This document shows, in pieces, positions 35,173-43,922 of a DNA stretch of 64,000 nucleotides. The DNA is from Nioella sp. MMSF_3534. GTDB taxonomy: Bacteria > Pseudomonadota > Alphaproteobacteria > Rhodobacterales > Rhodobacteraceae. Location of the stretch: positions 1 through 64,000 of the forward strand of contig NZ_JASHJX010000016.1 in assembly GCF_030732985.1 (NCBI RefSeq). Direction: 5' to 3'. A program made the translations under genes and the position numbers. Each line of letters begins with the position of its first letter. Position 1 is the stretch's first letter. Below the pieces are notes generated by a model, which was not told where the DNA came from, did no database searches, and saw only the letters and a list, made by a program, of their open reading frames with translations.

Positions 35173-36090
35173 ATGGCTGACACAACCTTGTCCCGTGCGC
35201 TCGACAGCGATCTGTTCTGGAGCTTCCGAAACTCCTGGACGGCGCGGCTGTCCAGCCTCGTTCTGATCTCTCTCTTCCTCGCGGCGGCGCTTGCCCCGGT
35301 TCTGGCAACGCAAGACCCCTACGATATCTCGCAGCTCTTCCTTCTGGACAGCGAACTGCCGCCCATGTGGGCGGAGGGCGGCGACCCGCGCTATATCCTC
35401 GGCACCGACCAGCAGGCGCGCGACCTTTATTCCTCGATCCTCTACGGCCTGCGCCTGTCCCTGATCGTGGGCTTCGCCAGCGTCGCGCTGGCTGCTGCCC
35501 TTGGCGTTTCCCTGGGCCTTCTGGGTGGGTTCCTGGGTGGCGTCGTCGATGCTACGATCATGCGCGTGGCCGATGTGCTGCTCAGCTTTCCGGCGATCCT
35601 CGTGGCGCTTCTGGTAAATGGCATCGCGCGCGGCATTCTTCCCCCCGAGCAACATGCCGACGCCGCGATCTGGGTGCTGATCCTGGCGATCGGGCTGACC
35701 AACTGGGTGCAATACGCCCGCACTGTGCGCGGCTCCACCATGGTGGAACGGAACAAGGAATACGTGCAGGCCGCCCGCATCAACGGCGTGTCGGGCATTG
35801 GGATCATGATTCACCACATCCTGCCCAATGTGCTCGGGCCGGTTCTGGTCATTGCCACGATCAATCTCGGCATGGCCGTGCTGACCGAGGCGACCTTGTC
35901 CTTCCTCGGGGTCGGCATGCCCGCGACGCAGCCCTCGCTTGGCACGCTGATCCGCATCGGCAACGAATACCTGTTCTCCGGCCTTTGGTGGGTCGTGATC
36001 TTTCCTTCCGTCGTGCTCGTCGTGCTGGTGCTTGCCGTCAACCTTCTGGGCGACTGGCTGCGCGATGCCCTGAACCCCAAGCTGAGGTAA
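35173..36090 (+). CDS. ABC transporter permease (DppC family)
   Basis: A 305-residue permease, partner of the preceding DppB-type protein. It has the cytoplasmic N-terminal helix, the LGTDQQARDLYSSILYGLR segment typical of DppC (near residue 78) and the EAA loop MVERNKEYVQAARINGVSG near 185. GGAGG lies 10 bases before the ATG, which follows the previous stop by 13 bases. Confidence 0.93.
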   Translation: MADTTLSRALDSDLFWSFRNSWTARLSSLVLISLFLAAALAPVLATQDPYDISQLFLLDSELPPMWAEGGDPRYILGTDQQARDLYSSILYGLRLSLIVGFASVALAAALGVSLGLLGGFLGGVVDATIMRVADVLLSFPAILVALLVNGIARGILPPEQHADAAIWVLILAIGLTNWVQYARTVRGSTMVERNKEYVQAARINGVSGIGIMIHHILPNVLGPVLVIATINLGMAVLTEATLSFLGVGMPATQPSLGTLIRIGNEYLFSGLWWVVIFPSVVLVVLVLAVNLLGDWLRDALNPKLR

Positions 36091-36095
36091 CGACA

Positions 36096-37064
36096 ATGAC
36101 CCTTCTATCCGTCGAGAACCTGACCGTCGCCTTCCCCGGCCGTCGTGGCACTGTGAACGCCATCGAGGATGTATCGCTGTCCATCGAGCCGGGTGAAATC
36201 CTCGGCATGGTGGGCGAGAGCGGCGCGGGGAAGTCCATGACCGGGGCCGCCATCATCGGGCTTATCGAGCCGCCCGGCCATATCGCCAAGGGCCGGATCG
36301 TGCTGGAGGGCGAACGGATCGACACCAAGTCGCCCGAGCAGATGCGCCGCATCCGTGGCCGTCGGATCGGTGCGATCTTTCAGGATCCGCTGACCAGCCT
36401 CAACCCGGTGCTGACCGTGGGCGACCAATTGATCGAAACGATCCAGACCCATCTGAAACTGCCCCGCGCCGAGGCGCGCGAGCGCGCCATCGACTGGCTG
36501 CGAAGGGTGGGCATCCCGGCGCCCGAGGCGCGGATCGACACCTATCCGCACCAGTACTCCGGCGGCATGCGGCAGCGCGTGGTCATTGCGTTGGCGCTCT
36601 GTGCCGAACCCCGCCTCGTGATCGCCGATGAACCGACCACCGCGCTTGACGTCAGCGTGCAGGCCCAGATCATCGCCCTGCTGCGCCGGTTGGCGCGTGA
36701 AACCGGTGTGGCCGTGGTGCTCGTGACGCATGACATGGGCGTCATAGCGGAAACCGCGGACCGCGTGGCCGTGATGTATGCAGGCCGCATTGTCGAGGTC
36801 GGGGCTGTGGCAGACGTGCTGAATGCCCCAAACCACCCCTATACCGAGGGGCTGATGGCCTCGATCCCCCGCATCGGACCGCGCCCCGAAATCCTGCCCC
36901 AAATCGAGGGCGCGATGCCCCGCCCCCATGCGCGCCCGCCGGGCTGCGCTTTTGCGCCGCGCTGTCCGAACCGGATGGACGTCTGTTCCGAACAACGGCC
37001 CGAGCTTGAAGGCAGCGCCGCAGCCGCCGTTGCCTGCCACCTGAAAGCGGAGGTTCCAGCATGA
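36096..37064 (+). CDS. ABC transporter ATPase (DppD family)
   Basis: A 322-residue ATPase with Walker A GESGAGKS (residues 40-47), the Q-loop FQDPLTSLNP, the signature YSGGMRQR, Walker B LVIADEP and the switch His in THDM. The C-terminal oligopeptide extension (PPGCAFAPRCPNRMDVC) carries the Cys cluster of Opp/Dpp ATPases. Its stop overlaps the next start (ATGA at 37061-37064). Confidence 0.94.
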   Translation: MTLLSVENLTVAFPGRRGTVNAIEDVSLSIEPGEILGMVGESGAGKSMTGAAIIGLIEPPGHIAKGRIVLEGERIDTKSPEQMRRIRGRRIGAIFQDPLTSLNPVLTVGDQLIETIQTHLKLPRAEARERAIDWLRRVGIPAPEARIDTYPHQYSGGMRQRVVIALALCAEPRLVIADEPTTALDVSVQAQIIALLRRLARETGVAVVLVTHDMGVIAETADRVAVMYAGRIVEVGAVADVLNAPNHPYTEGLMASIPRIGPRPEILPQIEGAMPRPHARPPGCAFAPRCPNRMDVCSEQRPELEGSAAAAVACHLKAEVPA

Positions 37065-38092
37065 CCAGTCCCCTTCTGACCGTCTCGAACCTGAAGAAGA
37101 CCTTCGATCTGTCGCCGCCATTCCTCAACCGGCTTCTGTCCGGTGGCAATCGGCAATATGTGCATGCCGTAGACGGTGTGGATTTTTCCATCGAGCCCGG
37201 CACCACCCTGTCATTGGTCGGAGAATCGGGCTGCGGGAAATCTACGGTGGCCAAGCTTCTGATGGGGTTGACCCAGCCAACGGCAGGCAGCATCCGGTTC
37301 GACGGGCAGGAACTGGCAGGCTGCGGACCGGGTCAGCCCGCAGCGACACGACGCCGGATGCAGATGATCTTTCAGGATCCCTTCGCCAGCCTCAACCCGC
37401 GCTGGCGCGTGGCCCGCGTGATCGGGGAACCGATGAAAAGCTTCGGTCTTGAGCCTGATCCCGTGGCCCGCCGCAAGGAAGTCGACCGCCTGCTGGAATT
37501 CGTGGGTCTGTCTGCCGAGGATGGCGAGAAGTTTCCGCATGAATTCTCGGGCGGCCAGCGACAGCGCATTTCCATCGCACGGGCGATCTCTACCAATCCC
37601 GAATTTCTGGTCTGTGACGAGCCGACCTCTGCGCTGGACGTCTCCGTACAAGCGCAGATCCTCAACCTGATGCGCGAACTGCAACGCGAGTTGGGGCTGA
37701 CCTACCTGTTCATTAGCCACGACCTTGCCGTGGTGAACTACATCTCGGACCAGATCGGCGTGATGTATCTGGGCCGCCTGGTAGAGCTTGCCCCCGCAGA
37801 TCGGATCTTTCGCGCACCACAGCATCCCTACACGCGACTGTTGCTTGAAACGGTTCCGGATATCACCATGGCCCACAGGGATATCGAACGCCCGGCAGGC
37901 GAAGTGCCAAACCCGATCACGCCGCCCGCGGGCTGCCATTTCAACCCTCGTTGCCCGCACGCCACCGAGCGCTGCCGGACACAAACCCCGTCCTTCCGCT
38001 CCGATGGGGGCGCGCAAGTGCGCTGCCATGCCGTAGAAGAAGGGCGGCTGCCCGCCCATGAGGCAAGGGCACAGACCAGAAAGGCCGGATGA
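37061..38092 (+). CDS. ABC transporter ATPase (DppF family)
   Basis: A 343-residue ATPase: Walker A GESGCGKS, Q-loop FQDPFASLNPRW, signature FSGGQRQRIS, Walker B LVCDEPTSALD and the His of SHDL. The C-terminal PPAGCHFNPRCPHATERC is the Opp-type extension. It ends in the overlapping ATGATG that starts the flavin-reductase gene, so translation is coupled. Confidence 0.94.
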   Translation: MTSPLLTVSNLKKTFDLSPPFLNRLLSGGNRQYVHAVDGVDFSIEPGTTLSLVGESGCGKSTVAKLLMGLTQPTAGSIRFDGQELAGCGPGQPAATRRRMQMIFQDPFASLNPRWRVARVIGEPMKSFGLEPDPVARRKEVDRLLEFVGLSAEDGEKFPHEFSGGQRQRISIARAISTNPEFLVCDEPTSALDVSVQAQILNLMRELQRELGLTYLFISHDLAVVNYISDQIGVMYLGRLVELAPADRIFRAPQHPYTRLLLETVPDITMAHRDIERPAGEVPNPITPPAGCHFNPRCPHATERCRTQTPSFRSDGGAQVRCHAVEEGRLPAHEARAQTRKAG

Positions 38093-38745
38093 TGGAATAC
38101 GATTTCACGACCCTGCCACCGCAGGACCGCTATCGCCTGTTGACGAATTTCGTCGGACCGCGCCCGATCGCGCTGGTCACGACGCGGTCAGAGGGCGGGC
38201 ATCTCAATGGCGCACCGATGAGCTTCTTCAACGTGTTCTCGCAAGATCCACCCATCGTGATCCTTGGCATCCAGACCCGCGCCGATGGCACGGAGAAAGA
38301 CACGTTGCGCAACATCCGCCGCACCGGGGAATTCTGCGTCAACATGGTGGATATGGAGTTGGCCGAAGGCATGGTCCTTTGCGGGGTGAACTTTGCACCC
38401 GATGTGGATGAGCCCTCTTTCGCGGGAATGGACACGGCGCCCTGCCGTCAGGTCGACACGCGGTTCATCGCCCGCACGCCCTGCGCGATGGAATGCCGCG
38501 TCGAACGGATCATAGACTTCCCGCGCCGCGCCATCGTCTTGGGCGAAGTGGTGGATATGACCGTGCGGGACGATTGTCTCGATGCACAGGGTCGCTACGT
38601 CGATCCGAGCGTCTACCAACCGATCGCGCGGCTCCATGCTGACAACTACATCGTGGCCGACCGCCAGTTCGAGCTGAAGAAACCAGATGCGGCGACCGCA
38701 TGGGAATCCGGTGTGGCGATGCCTCTCAAGGAAAGGGCGGAATAA
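38089..38745 (+). CDS. Flavin reductase-like FMN-binding protein
   Basis: A 218-residue protein of the flavin reductase/DIM6-NTAB split-barrel family. The N-terminal part reads LLTNFVGPRPIALVTTRSE, followed by NGAPMSFFNVFSQDPPIV, the FMN-binding region. Members supply reduced flavin to two-component monooxygenases or act directly on substrates. No flavin monooxygenase gene is in the operon, so the partner is unknown. It overlaps the ATPase gene by 4 bases and shares one base with the racemase start (TAATG). Confidence 0.85.
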   Translation: MMEYDFTTLPPQDRYRLLTNFVGPRPIALVTTRSEGGHLNGAPMSFFNVFSQDPPIVILGIQTRADGTEKDTLRNIRRTGEFCVNMVDMELAEGMVLCGVNFAPDVDEPSFAGMDTAPCRQVDTRFIARTPCAMECRVERIIDFPRRAIVLGEVVDMTVRDDCLDAQGRYVDPSVYQPIARLHADNYIVADRQFELKKPDAATAWESGVAMPLKERAE

Positions 38746-39470
38746 TGCGCATCCACGTGGTCAATCCAAATGCGACCTCGGCCATGACGGCCCAGATCGG
38801 CATCGCAGCCCACAAGGTGGCCCGACCGGGCACCGTGATCGAGCTTGTAACCGGCAGCGGCACACCGGTTTCGATCGAAGGCTACACCGACGAGGCGCTT
38901 GTCGTACCCGGTCTGCTGGCCGCGATCCGGTCCGCCGAGCAACACGGTGCCGAGGCCCATGTCATCGCCTGTTTCGACGATCCCGGTATCGACGCCGCGC
39001 GCGAGGTCGCGCGCGCGCCGGTGATCGGGATCTGCCAGGCTGCGATGCATGCCGCGACCACATTGTCGACGCGGTTTTCCGTGGTGACGACCCTGCCCCG
39101 ATCGGTCCCGATCATCGAGGATCTGGCCGATCGCTATGGCATGGGGCGCCGTTGCCGACGGGTACGTGCCATTGACATGCCAGTGCTGGCCATCGAGGCC
39201 GATCCGGACTGCTCATACGAACTGATCGCCTCCGAGATCCTTGCCGCGCGTGACGAGGATGGGGCCGAAGCGGTGGTGTTGGGATGCGCGGGCATGGCAG
39301 AGCTCTGCGAGCGGCTGACCGCTGAAACCGGCATTCTGGTCATTGACGGGGTGACCGCCGCCATCACCATGGCCGAAGCCCTCGTCGCGACCGGCTATCG
39401 AACATCGAAAATCGGGGCCTACGCGTTGCCACGCCCCAAGCCCGGCGGCCTGATCGGAGAAGCGGCATGA
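38745..39470 (+). CDS. Asp/Glu/hydantoin racemase-family protein
   Basis: A 241-residue protein of the Asp/Glu/hydantoin racemase family with both catalytic cysteines in place: Cys76 in VIACFDDPG and Cys181 in VVLGCAGMA. The N-terminus MRIHVVNPNAT is typical of hydantoin/allantoin-racemase members. In hydantoin or allantoin catabolism such enzymes interconvert ring stereoisomers before ring opening. The amidohydrolases that follow fit this. The ATG at 38745 shares an A with the previous stop, and a longer upstream start at 38700 is unlikely. Confidence 0.85.
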   Translation: MRIHVVNPNATSAMTAQIGIAAHKVARPGTVIELVTGSGTPVSIEGYTDEALVVPGLLAAIRSAEQHGAEAHVIACFDDPGIDAAREVARAPVIGICQAAMHAATTLSTRFSVVTTLPRSVPIIEDLADRYGMGRRCRRVRAIDMPVLAIEADPDCSYELIASEILAARDEDGAEAVVLGCAGMAELCERLTAETGILVIDGVTAAITMAEALVATGYRTSKIGAYALPRPKPGGLIGEAA

Positions 39471-40660
39471 CCGCGCTGCTGATCCGCGACATCCGCCCCA
39501 TGGGCGGCGCTCCGGCCGATATTCTGATTGAAGGCGGCCGCATCGCCCGCATCGCACCGGCGATCAATGCGCCCGGCGTGGCGGTCGAGGATGGTGGTGG
39601 CGCCATTGCCGTGCCCGGCCTTGTCGAGGCGCATACCCATCTCGACAAGACGCTGATGGGCATGGGGTGGTATGCAAACGCCGTTGGGGCCGACCTTGGT
39701 GCGATGATCGACAACGAACGGGCCGAACGCCGCCGCCTGAACCACGACCCGCACCGTCAGTCCATGCGTCACGCGCTGGCGCTGGCTGGCAACGGGACGA
39801 CCCATATCCGTAGCCATGTGGACGTGGATACCGAGGCCGGGCTTGCCGCGATCGAGGGTGTTCTGCAAACGCGAGAGGCGTTGCGTGGCATCGTGGAGAT
39901 CGAGATCGTCGCCTTCCCGCAATCGGGCCTTATGATCCGCCCCGGAACCGCTGACCTGCTGGACCGGGCCATGTCGCTTGGGGCCGACCTTGTGGGAGGG
40001 CTCGACCCTTGCGGCATAGACCGCGACCCGAAGGGGCATCTCGATACGATCTTTGACATCGCGGAAAGGCACGGACGCGGGATCGACATCCACCTGCACG
40101 AAGCGGGCGAGCTTGGCGCATTCTCGATGGAGCTGATCCTCGACCGCACCCGCGCGCTCGGGATGAAGGGCCAGGTGGCGATCAGCCATGCCTTCTGCCT
40201 TGGAATGCCCGACTGGCCCCGGACCGAGGCGCTGCTTGCCGCGCTGGCCGAACAGGACGTGGCAGTCCTGACAACCGGTGCCCCCTCGCGAGAGGTGCCC
40301 TCCGTGAGGCGCGTTCTGGACGCGGGCCTGCGCATGGGCGCGGGCTGCGACGGCGTGCTGGATACATGGAATCCGTGGAACCGGCCCGACATGCTGGATC
40401 GCGCCCGGATCTTGGCGCAGAAGAACAATTTCCGATCGGATGCCGATGTCGCGCTGGCGTTGCATGTCTGTTCCACCGGTGGTGCTGAGGTGATGGGCGT
40501 GGCGGATCACCGGCTGGAAGAAGGCCGCCCCGCCGACCTCGCGCTGCTGCCCGGAACCACGCTGGCCGAGGCCGTTGCCACCGGTGGCCCCGTCTTTTTG
40601 ACACTGAAGGGCGGTCAGGTCACCGGACGGAACGGTCACCCCGTGATGGAGGCTCCATGA
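39467..40660 (+). CDS. Amidohydrolase of the cytosine-deaminase/AtzC type
   Basis: A 397-residue amidohydrolase with the HxHxDK metal motif His56-x-His58-x-Asp60-Lys61 (EAHTHLDK), a later IHLHEAG, the SHAF histidine and the GCDGVLDTWNPW aspartate. This set is that of CodA/AtzC-type deaminases that act on N-heterocycles. It overlaps the racemase gene by ATGA (39467-39470) and the next amidohydrolase by ATGA (40657-40660). The substrate is not known; a ring deamination or ring-opening step is likely. Confidence 0.85.
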   Translation: MTALLIRDIRPMGGAPADILIEGGRIARIAPAINAPGVAVEDGGGAIAVPGLVEAHTHLDKTLMGMGWYANAVGADLGAMIDNERAERRRLNHDPHRQSMRHALALAGNGTTHIRSHVDVDTEAGLAAIEGVLQTREALRGIVEIEIVAFPQSGLMIRPGTADLLDRAMSLGADLVGGLDPCGIDRDPKGHLDTIFDIAERHGRGIDIHLHEAGELGAFSMELILDRTRALGMKGQVAISHAFCLGMPDWPRTEALLAALAEQDVAVLTTGAPSREVPSVRRVLDAGLRMGAGCDGVLDTWNPWNRPDMLDRARILAQKNNFRSDADVALALHVCSTGGAEVMGVADHRLEEGRPADLALLPGTTLAEAVATGGPVFLTLKGGQVTGRNGHPVMEAP

Positions 40661-42129
40661 CGCTCGACACCCTGACACTTGGCCAAAGGCCGAAGGGGCG
40701 CACCGCGTTGTCAGCGCGGTGGATCCTGGCCTATCGCGACGGCGGTCATCACCTGCTGGAAGATGGCGAGATCGTGATCGACAAGGATCGCGTGATCCAT
40801 GTGGGTCAAGCCTTCGAGGGCGAGGTCGCGCATCGTATCGACCTTGGCGAGGTGCTGATCTCACCGGGCCTGATCGACCTGGATGCGCTGTCCGATCTCG
40901 ATACCACGGTGCTTGGCGTCGATTGCGGCCCGGCTTGGGCAAAGGGACGAGTCTGGCCGCAAAGCTATGTCGAGCGTGGCCCCTACGAGATGTACAAGCC
41001 CGAGGAACTCGCCTTCCAGAAGCGCTTCGCCTTCGCGCAACTGCTGTGCAACGGGATCACCTCGGCGCTTCCGATTGCCTCGCTCTTCTACCGGGAATGG
41101 GGGGAGACCGTGGCCGAATTCGAGGCCGCCGCCGACGCGGCGGGTGAGCTTGGCCTGCGGGTCTGGCTTGGCCCGGCCTACCGCTCCGGCGGCATGGTCT
41201 GCACTGCGCCGGGCATGCTGGAGCCGCGGTTTGACGAGGCGCGCGGACTGTCAGGGCTGGACGATGCCCTTGCCTTCATCGACGCCAGGCAAGGACAACA
41301 TGAGGGGCTGGTTCAGGGAATGCTGGCACCTGATCGGGTGGAAACCTGCACGGAGGCCCTGCTGATCCGCACCATGGACGCCGCCCGCGACCACGATGTG
41401 CCGGTGCGCCTGCACATGGCACAAGGCCAGATGGAACGCGACACGGTCATGGCGCTGCATGGCACGACCGCCCCCGCATGGCTCGCCGGTTTCGGGGCGC
41501 TGTCGGATCGGCTGATTGCCCCGCACGCGACCTGGGCCACCGAGGCCGACCTGCGGCTCTATGCCGAACACGGTGTCACGGTCGCGCATTGCCCGCTGGT
41601 CTTTGCCCGCTCCGGCGCGATGCTGCGCAGCTTTGGCAAACTTCGCCGGATGGGAATCCGCATCGGCATGGGCACCGATACCGCCCCGCCCGACATGGTG
41701 CTGAACATGGCCGTGGGCGTGATGATGGCGCGCATGGCAGGCGACAGCATCGACGAAGCCGCACCGCAGCACCTGTTCGACGCAGCAACCCTTGCAGGGG
41801 CCGAGGCCCTGCGCCGCCCCGACCTTGGCCGGATCGCACCGGGAGCCAAGGCGGATATCGCCATATTCGACATGTCCGATCCGCTGATTGCCCCGCGCAT
41901 CGACCCGGTGCGCACGCTGGTTCTTGGCGCCACCGGTCGCGTCACGCGGGCTGTCTTTGTCGATGGCCGGCTGTCGATGCGGGATGGTGAAGTCACAGGG
42001 ATGGACATGGCCGCAGCGCGTCGCAGAGCCCAGGCTCAGTTCGATGGCCTTCGGGCGAAGTACCCCGAACGCACGCTCGGCCATCCACCGGAAGACGAGA
42101 TCTTCCCGCCCTCCTATCCGGGGTTCTGA
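40657..42129 (+). CDS. Amidohydrolase-family protein lacking the N-terminal HxH motif
   Basis: A 490-residue amidohydrolase-fold protein. At the place where relatives have GLID-x-HxH, it reads GLIDLDALSDLD, so the two metal histidines are replaced (Asp76 and Leu78). The other metal-site residues are present: His253 in HMAQG, His290 in PHATW and Asp341 in GMGTDTAPP. This may be a mononuclear variant or a non-catalytic or altered-site member. It is last in the operon, ending with a 247-bp gap before the convergent methyltransferase gene. Confidence 0.75.
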   Translation: MTLDTLTLGQRPKGRTALSARWILAYRDGGHHLLEDGEIVIDKDRVIHVGQAFEGEVAHRIDLGEVLISPGLIDLDALSDLDTTVLGVDCGPAWAKGRVWPQSYVERGPYEMYKPEELAFQKRFAFAQLLCNGITSALPIASLFYREWGETVAEFEAAADAAGELGLRVWLGPAYRSGGMVCTAPGMLEPRFDEARGLSGLDDALAFIDARQGQHEGLVQGMLAPDRVETCTEALLIRTMDAARDHDVPVRLHMAQGQMERDTVMALHGTTAPAWLAGFGALSDRLIAPHATWATEADLRLYAEHGVTVAHCPLVFARSGAMLRSFGKLRRMGIRIGMGTDTAPPDMVLNMAVGVMMARMAGDSIDEAAPQHLFDAATLAGAEALRRPDLGRIAPGAKADIAIFDMSDPLIAPRIDPVRTLVLGATGRVTRAVFVDGRLSMRDGEVTGMDMAAARRRAQAQFDGLRAKYPERTLGHPPEDEIFPPSYPGF

Positions 42130-42376
42130 CATCAGCGGGCCTCGGGCCGCGCAAGGCCCAATTCGCATCAGATAAGGATCGGCCATGTTGGCTGTCCGGC
42201 GTCAGCTTTTATGCGACGGCGACGGGGCAGCACCCGAAAGCCCGCCTCGATCACCAATGAAGTCTGATTGAGCCGGTTTCCTGCATGACACGCAGTTCTT
42301 TGCTGGCGGGCAACCGAGGCAGGCGCGCATGTGACCACCTCGGGGCCAGGTCCAACGCGGGTTGCCGTAGCGCCGA

Positions 42377-43024
42377 TCAGCGGTCGGGGCTGAAGGGCTG
42401 CTTGTAGACATACATGGTGAACTCGAAAGGAAAGCCGCCCGGGCGCGTTACATAGTCATGCCTCAGAACCGGATGACCCCCCAATTCACGCTTGCAGAAG
42501 GAGAAGACCTCCATCGGGTCCACATACCACAGATCGGGGTCCTGAAAATCGACCCAGGTCGACATCGCATTGAAGGCAATCCCCTTTTCCGCCGCGGCAT
42601 ACATCTTGCGCAGGGTGCTGGTCATGAAGCCCCAGTTGTCGGTCATGGTATTGTTGAAGACCCCCGACAACACCGCGTAGTCGTGCCCGCCCGGCAGGTC
42701 ATCAGAGCCCGCATCCATGAGCGTGACCGTGGCCCGGTCGTCATCGGCCAGCGATCTGTTGGCCAGTCGCACGAAATCTGCCACGACATCGACACCGGTG
42801 TAGCGGCTGTTCCGTCCACCGGCGCGCAGGTAATGGGCGAAATGCGCCAACCCGCAGCCCACGTCCAGCACCGATGTCATGTCCCGATCAATTTGCAGCA
42901 GGATCTCGAAACGCGCCTGTTGACTGGCTTCGTCCGCATACTGCACCGCCTGTGCGCCTTCCCCCTTTTCCTTCAGGAGAGTCTCATAGTTGGCAATGAT
43001 CTTATTCACGTCCTGATAGGGCAT
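42377..43024 (-). CDS. SAM-dependent methyltransferase (class I), nonulosonate cluster
   Basis: A 215-residue class I methyltransferase. SAM motif I is VLDVGCGLAHFAHYL (residues 52-66), and motif II/acidic site YTGVDVVADF follows near 74. The C-terminal region reads FPFEFTMYVYK. It is the last gene of the leftward pse-type cluster, 115 bases after the WbqC gene. A role in O-methylation of the glycan is plausible. The 247-bp region upstream (42130-42376) holds no convincing gene. Confidence 0.8.
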   Translation of the reverse strand: MPYQDVNKIIANYETLLKEKGEGAQAVQYADEASQQARFEILLQIDRDMTSVLDVGCGLAHFAHYLRAGGRNSRYTGVDVVADFVRLANRSLADDDRATVTLMDAGSDDLPGGHDYAVLSGVFNNTMTDNWGFMTSTLRKMYAAAEKGIAFNAMSTWVDFQDPDLWYVDPMEVFSFCKRELGGHPVLRHDYVTRPGGFPFEFTMYVYKQPFSPDR

Positions 43025-43139
43025 CGGGCCTGCTTTTTCTGCTTGGGTATGGCGGTTGCGCGCGATCCCGAGGGGCGCCCGCGGACGGTATCACGCACAA
43101 TCCGGGACGAAAACAGGATTTCTGGACGCGCGGACAAGC

Positions 43140-43922
43140 TCAGGGCCTTGGATCGTCGTCGCCGGGCTGATCCAACGCCTCAATTCCGAGCGGTGTGCCA
43201 ATGCCCTTGATGATCATCCGGCGCGTCTCGTCCGGCCCTGTCCAGGCCAGCGCGTCGATGATCGACATATGGGACTGGAACGCGTGCCTTGCCTGAGCGT
43301 ATTGGGGATGCGCAAAGCTCATGAACCGAAGACGGACACCCTGTTCCGAAAAGGGATTGCTGTCGCGCAAGTATCCGGCGGACCCGACGGGCGAGAGGTA
43401 AATCCCTGCCTTCAGTCTTTCGCAGATCTGAAAAAGCCGTTCCGACCGTTCGAAGTCCGGCAGATTCATCTGGCTGGTCTGGTGAAACGCCGCCTCAATG
43501 CCGATTTCCGAGCAGATGTCGCGAATGAACCCGATATTCACCGCCGACAGCCCATGCGACGACCGGGCCAGCCCGGTTTCCAGCAGGCGTTCCACCAAAG
43601 GCCAATGCGGCGCTTTTCCCAGACACCCCTTGATCCGCGCCACCAGCTTGCGTTCGAAATCGGGTTGCCCGAACCGGGCCTCGTTGATCAGCGGAAAGGA
43701 GGGCTTGCGCGCCACGGGCAGCGACAGCAGCACCGGCCCGTTCGGCCCGGAAATCCGGTTGCGGTTCTGCCAGCTCTGCTTGGTGAATTGCACATCGTCC
43801 AGAAACACGAAATCATCGGCCTGGGCAATCAATGAGAAATAGCCGAGCCACGGCAGGAAGGTGGGCTGCATGATGGCGCAAACCCGCTGATCCCCGATCA
43901 TCTGGGCAGGTGTGTCGGTCAT
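43140..43922 (-). CDS. WbqC-family protein
   Basis: A 260-residue WbqC-like protein. The conserved beginning MQPTFLPWLGYFSLIAQADDF gives the family (the first 20 residues suffice); FLDDVQFTKQSWQNRNRI follows. Members occur in surface polysaccharide and nonulosonate clusters, and their reaction is poorly defined. Its start overlaps the pseI stop (ATGA, 43919-43922), so the two are coupled. Confidence 0.82.
   Translation of the reverse strand: MTDTPAQMIGDQRVCAIMQPTFLPWLGYFSLIAQADDFVFLDDVQFTKQSWQNRNRISGPNGPVLLSLPVARKPSFPLINEARFGQPDFERKLVARIKGCLGKAPHWPLVERLLETGLARSSHGLSAVNIGFIRDICSEIGIEAAFHQTSQMNLPDFERSERLFQICERLKAGIYLSPVGSAGYLRDSNPFSEQGVRLRFMSFAHPQYAQARHAFQSHMSIIDALAWTGPDETRRMIIKGIGTPLGIEALDQPGDDDPRP

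Noticed and set aside
42202-42411. 69-codon minus-strand frame with a Cys-rich segment (CLGCPPAKNCVSC)
   Set aside because: No ribosome-binding site, no family similarity and it overlaps the methyltransferase 3' end; most likely noncoding.
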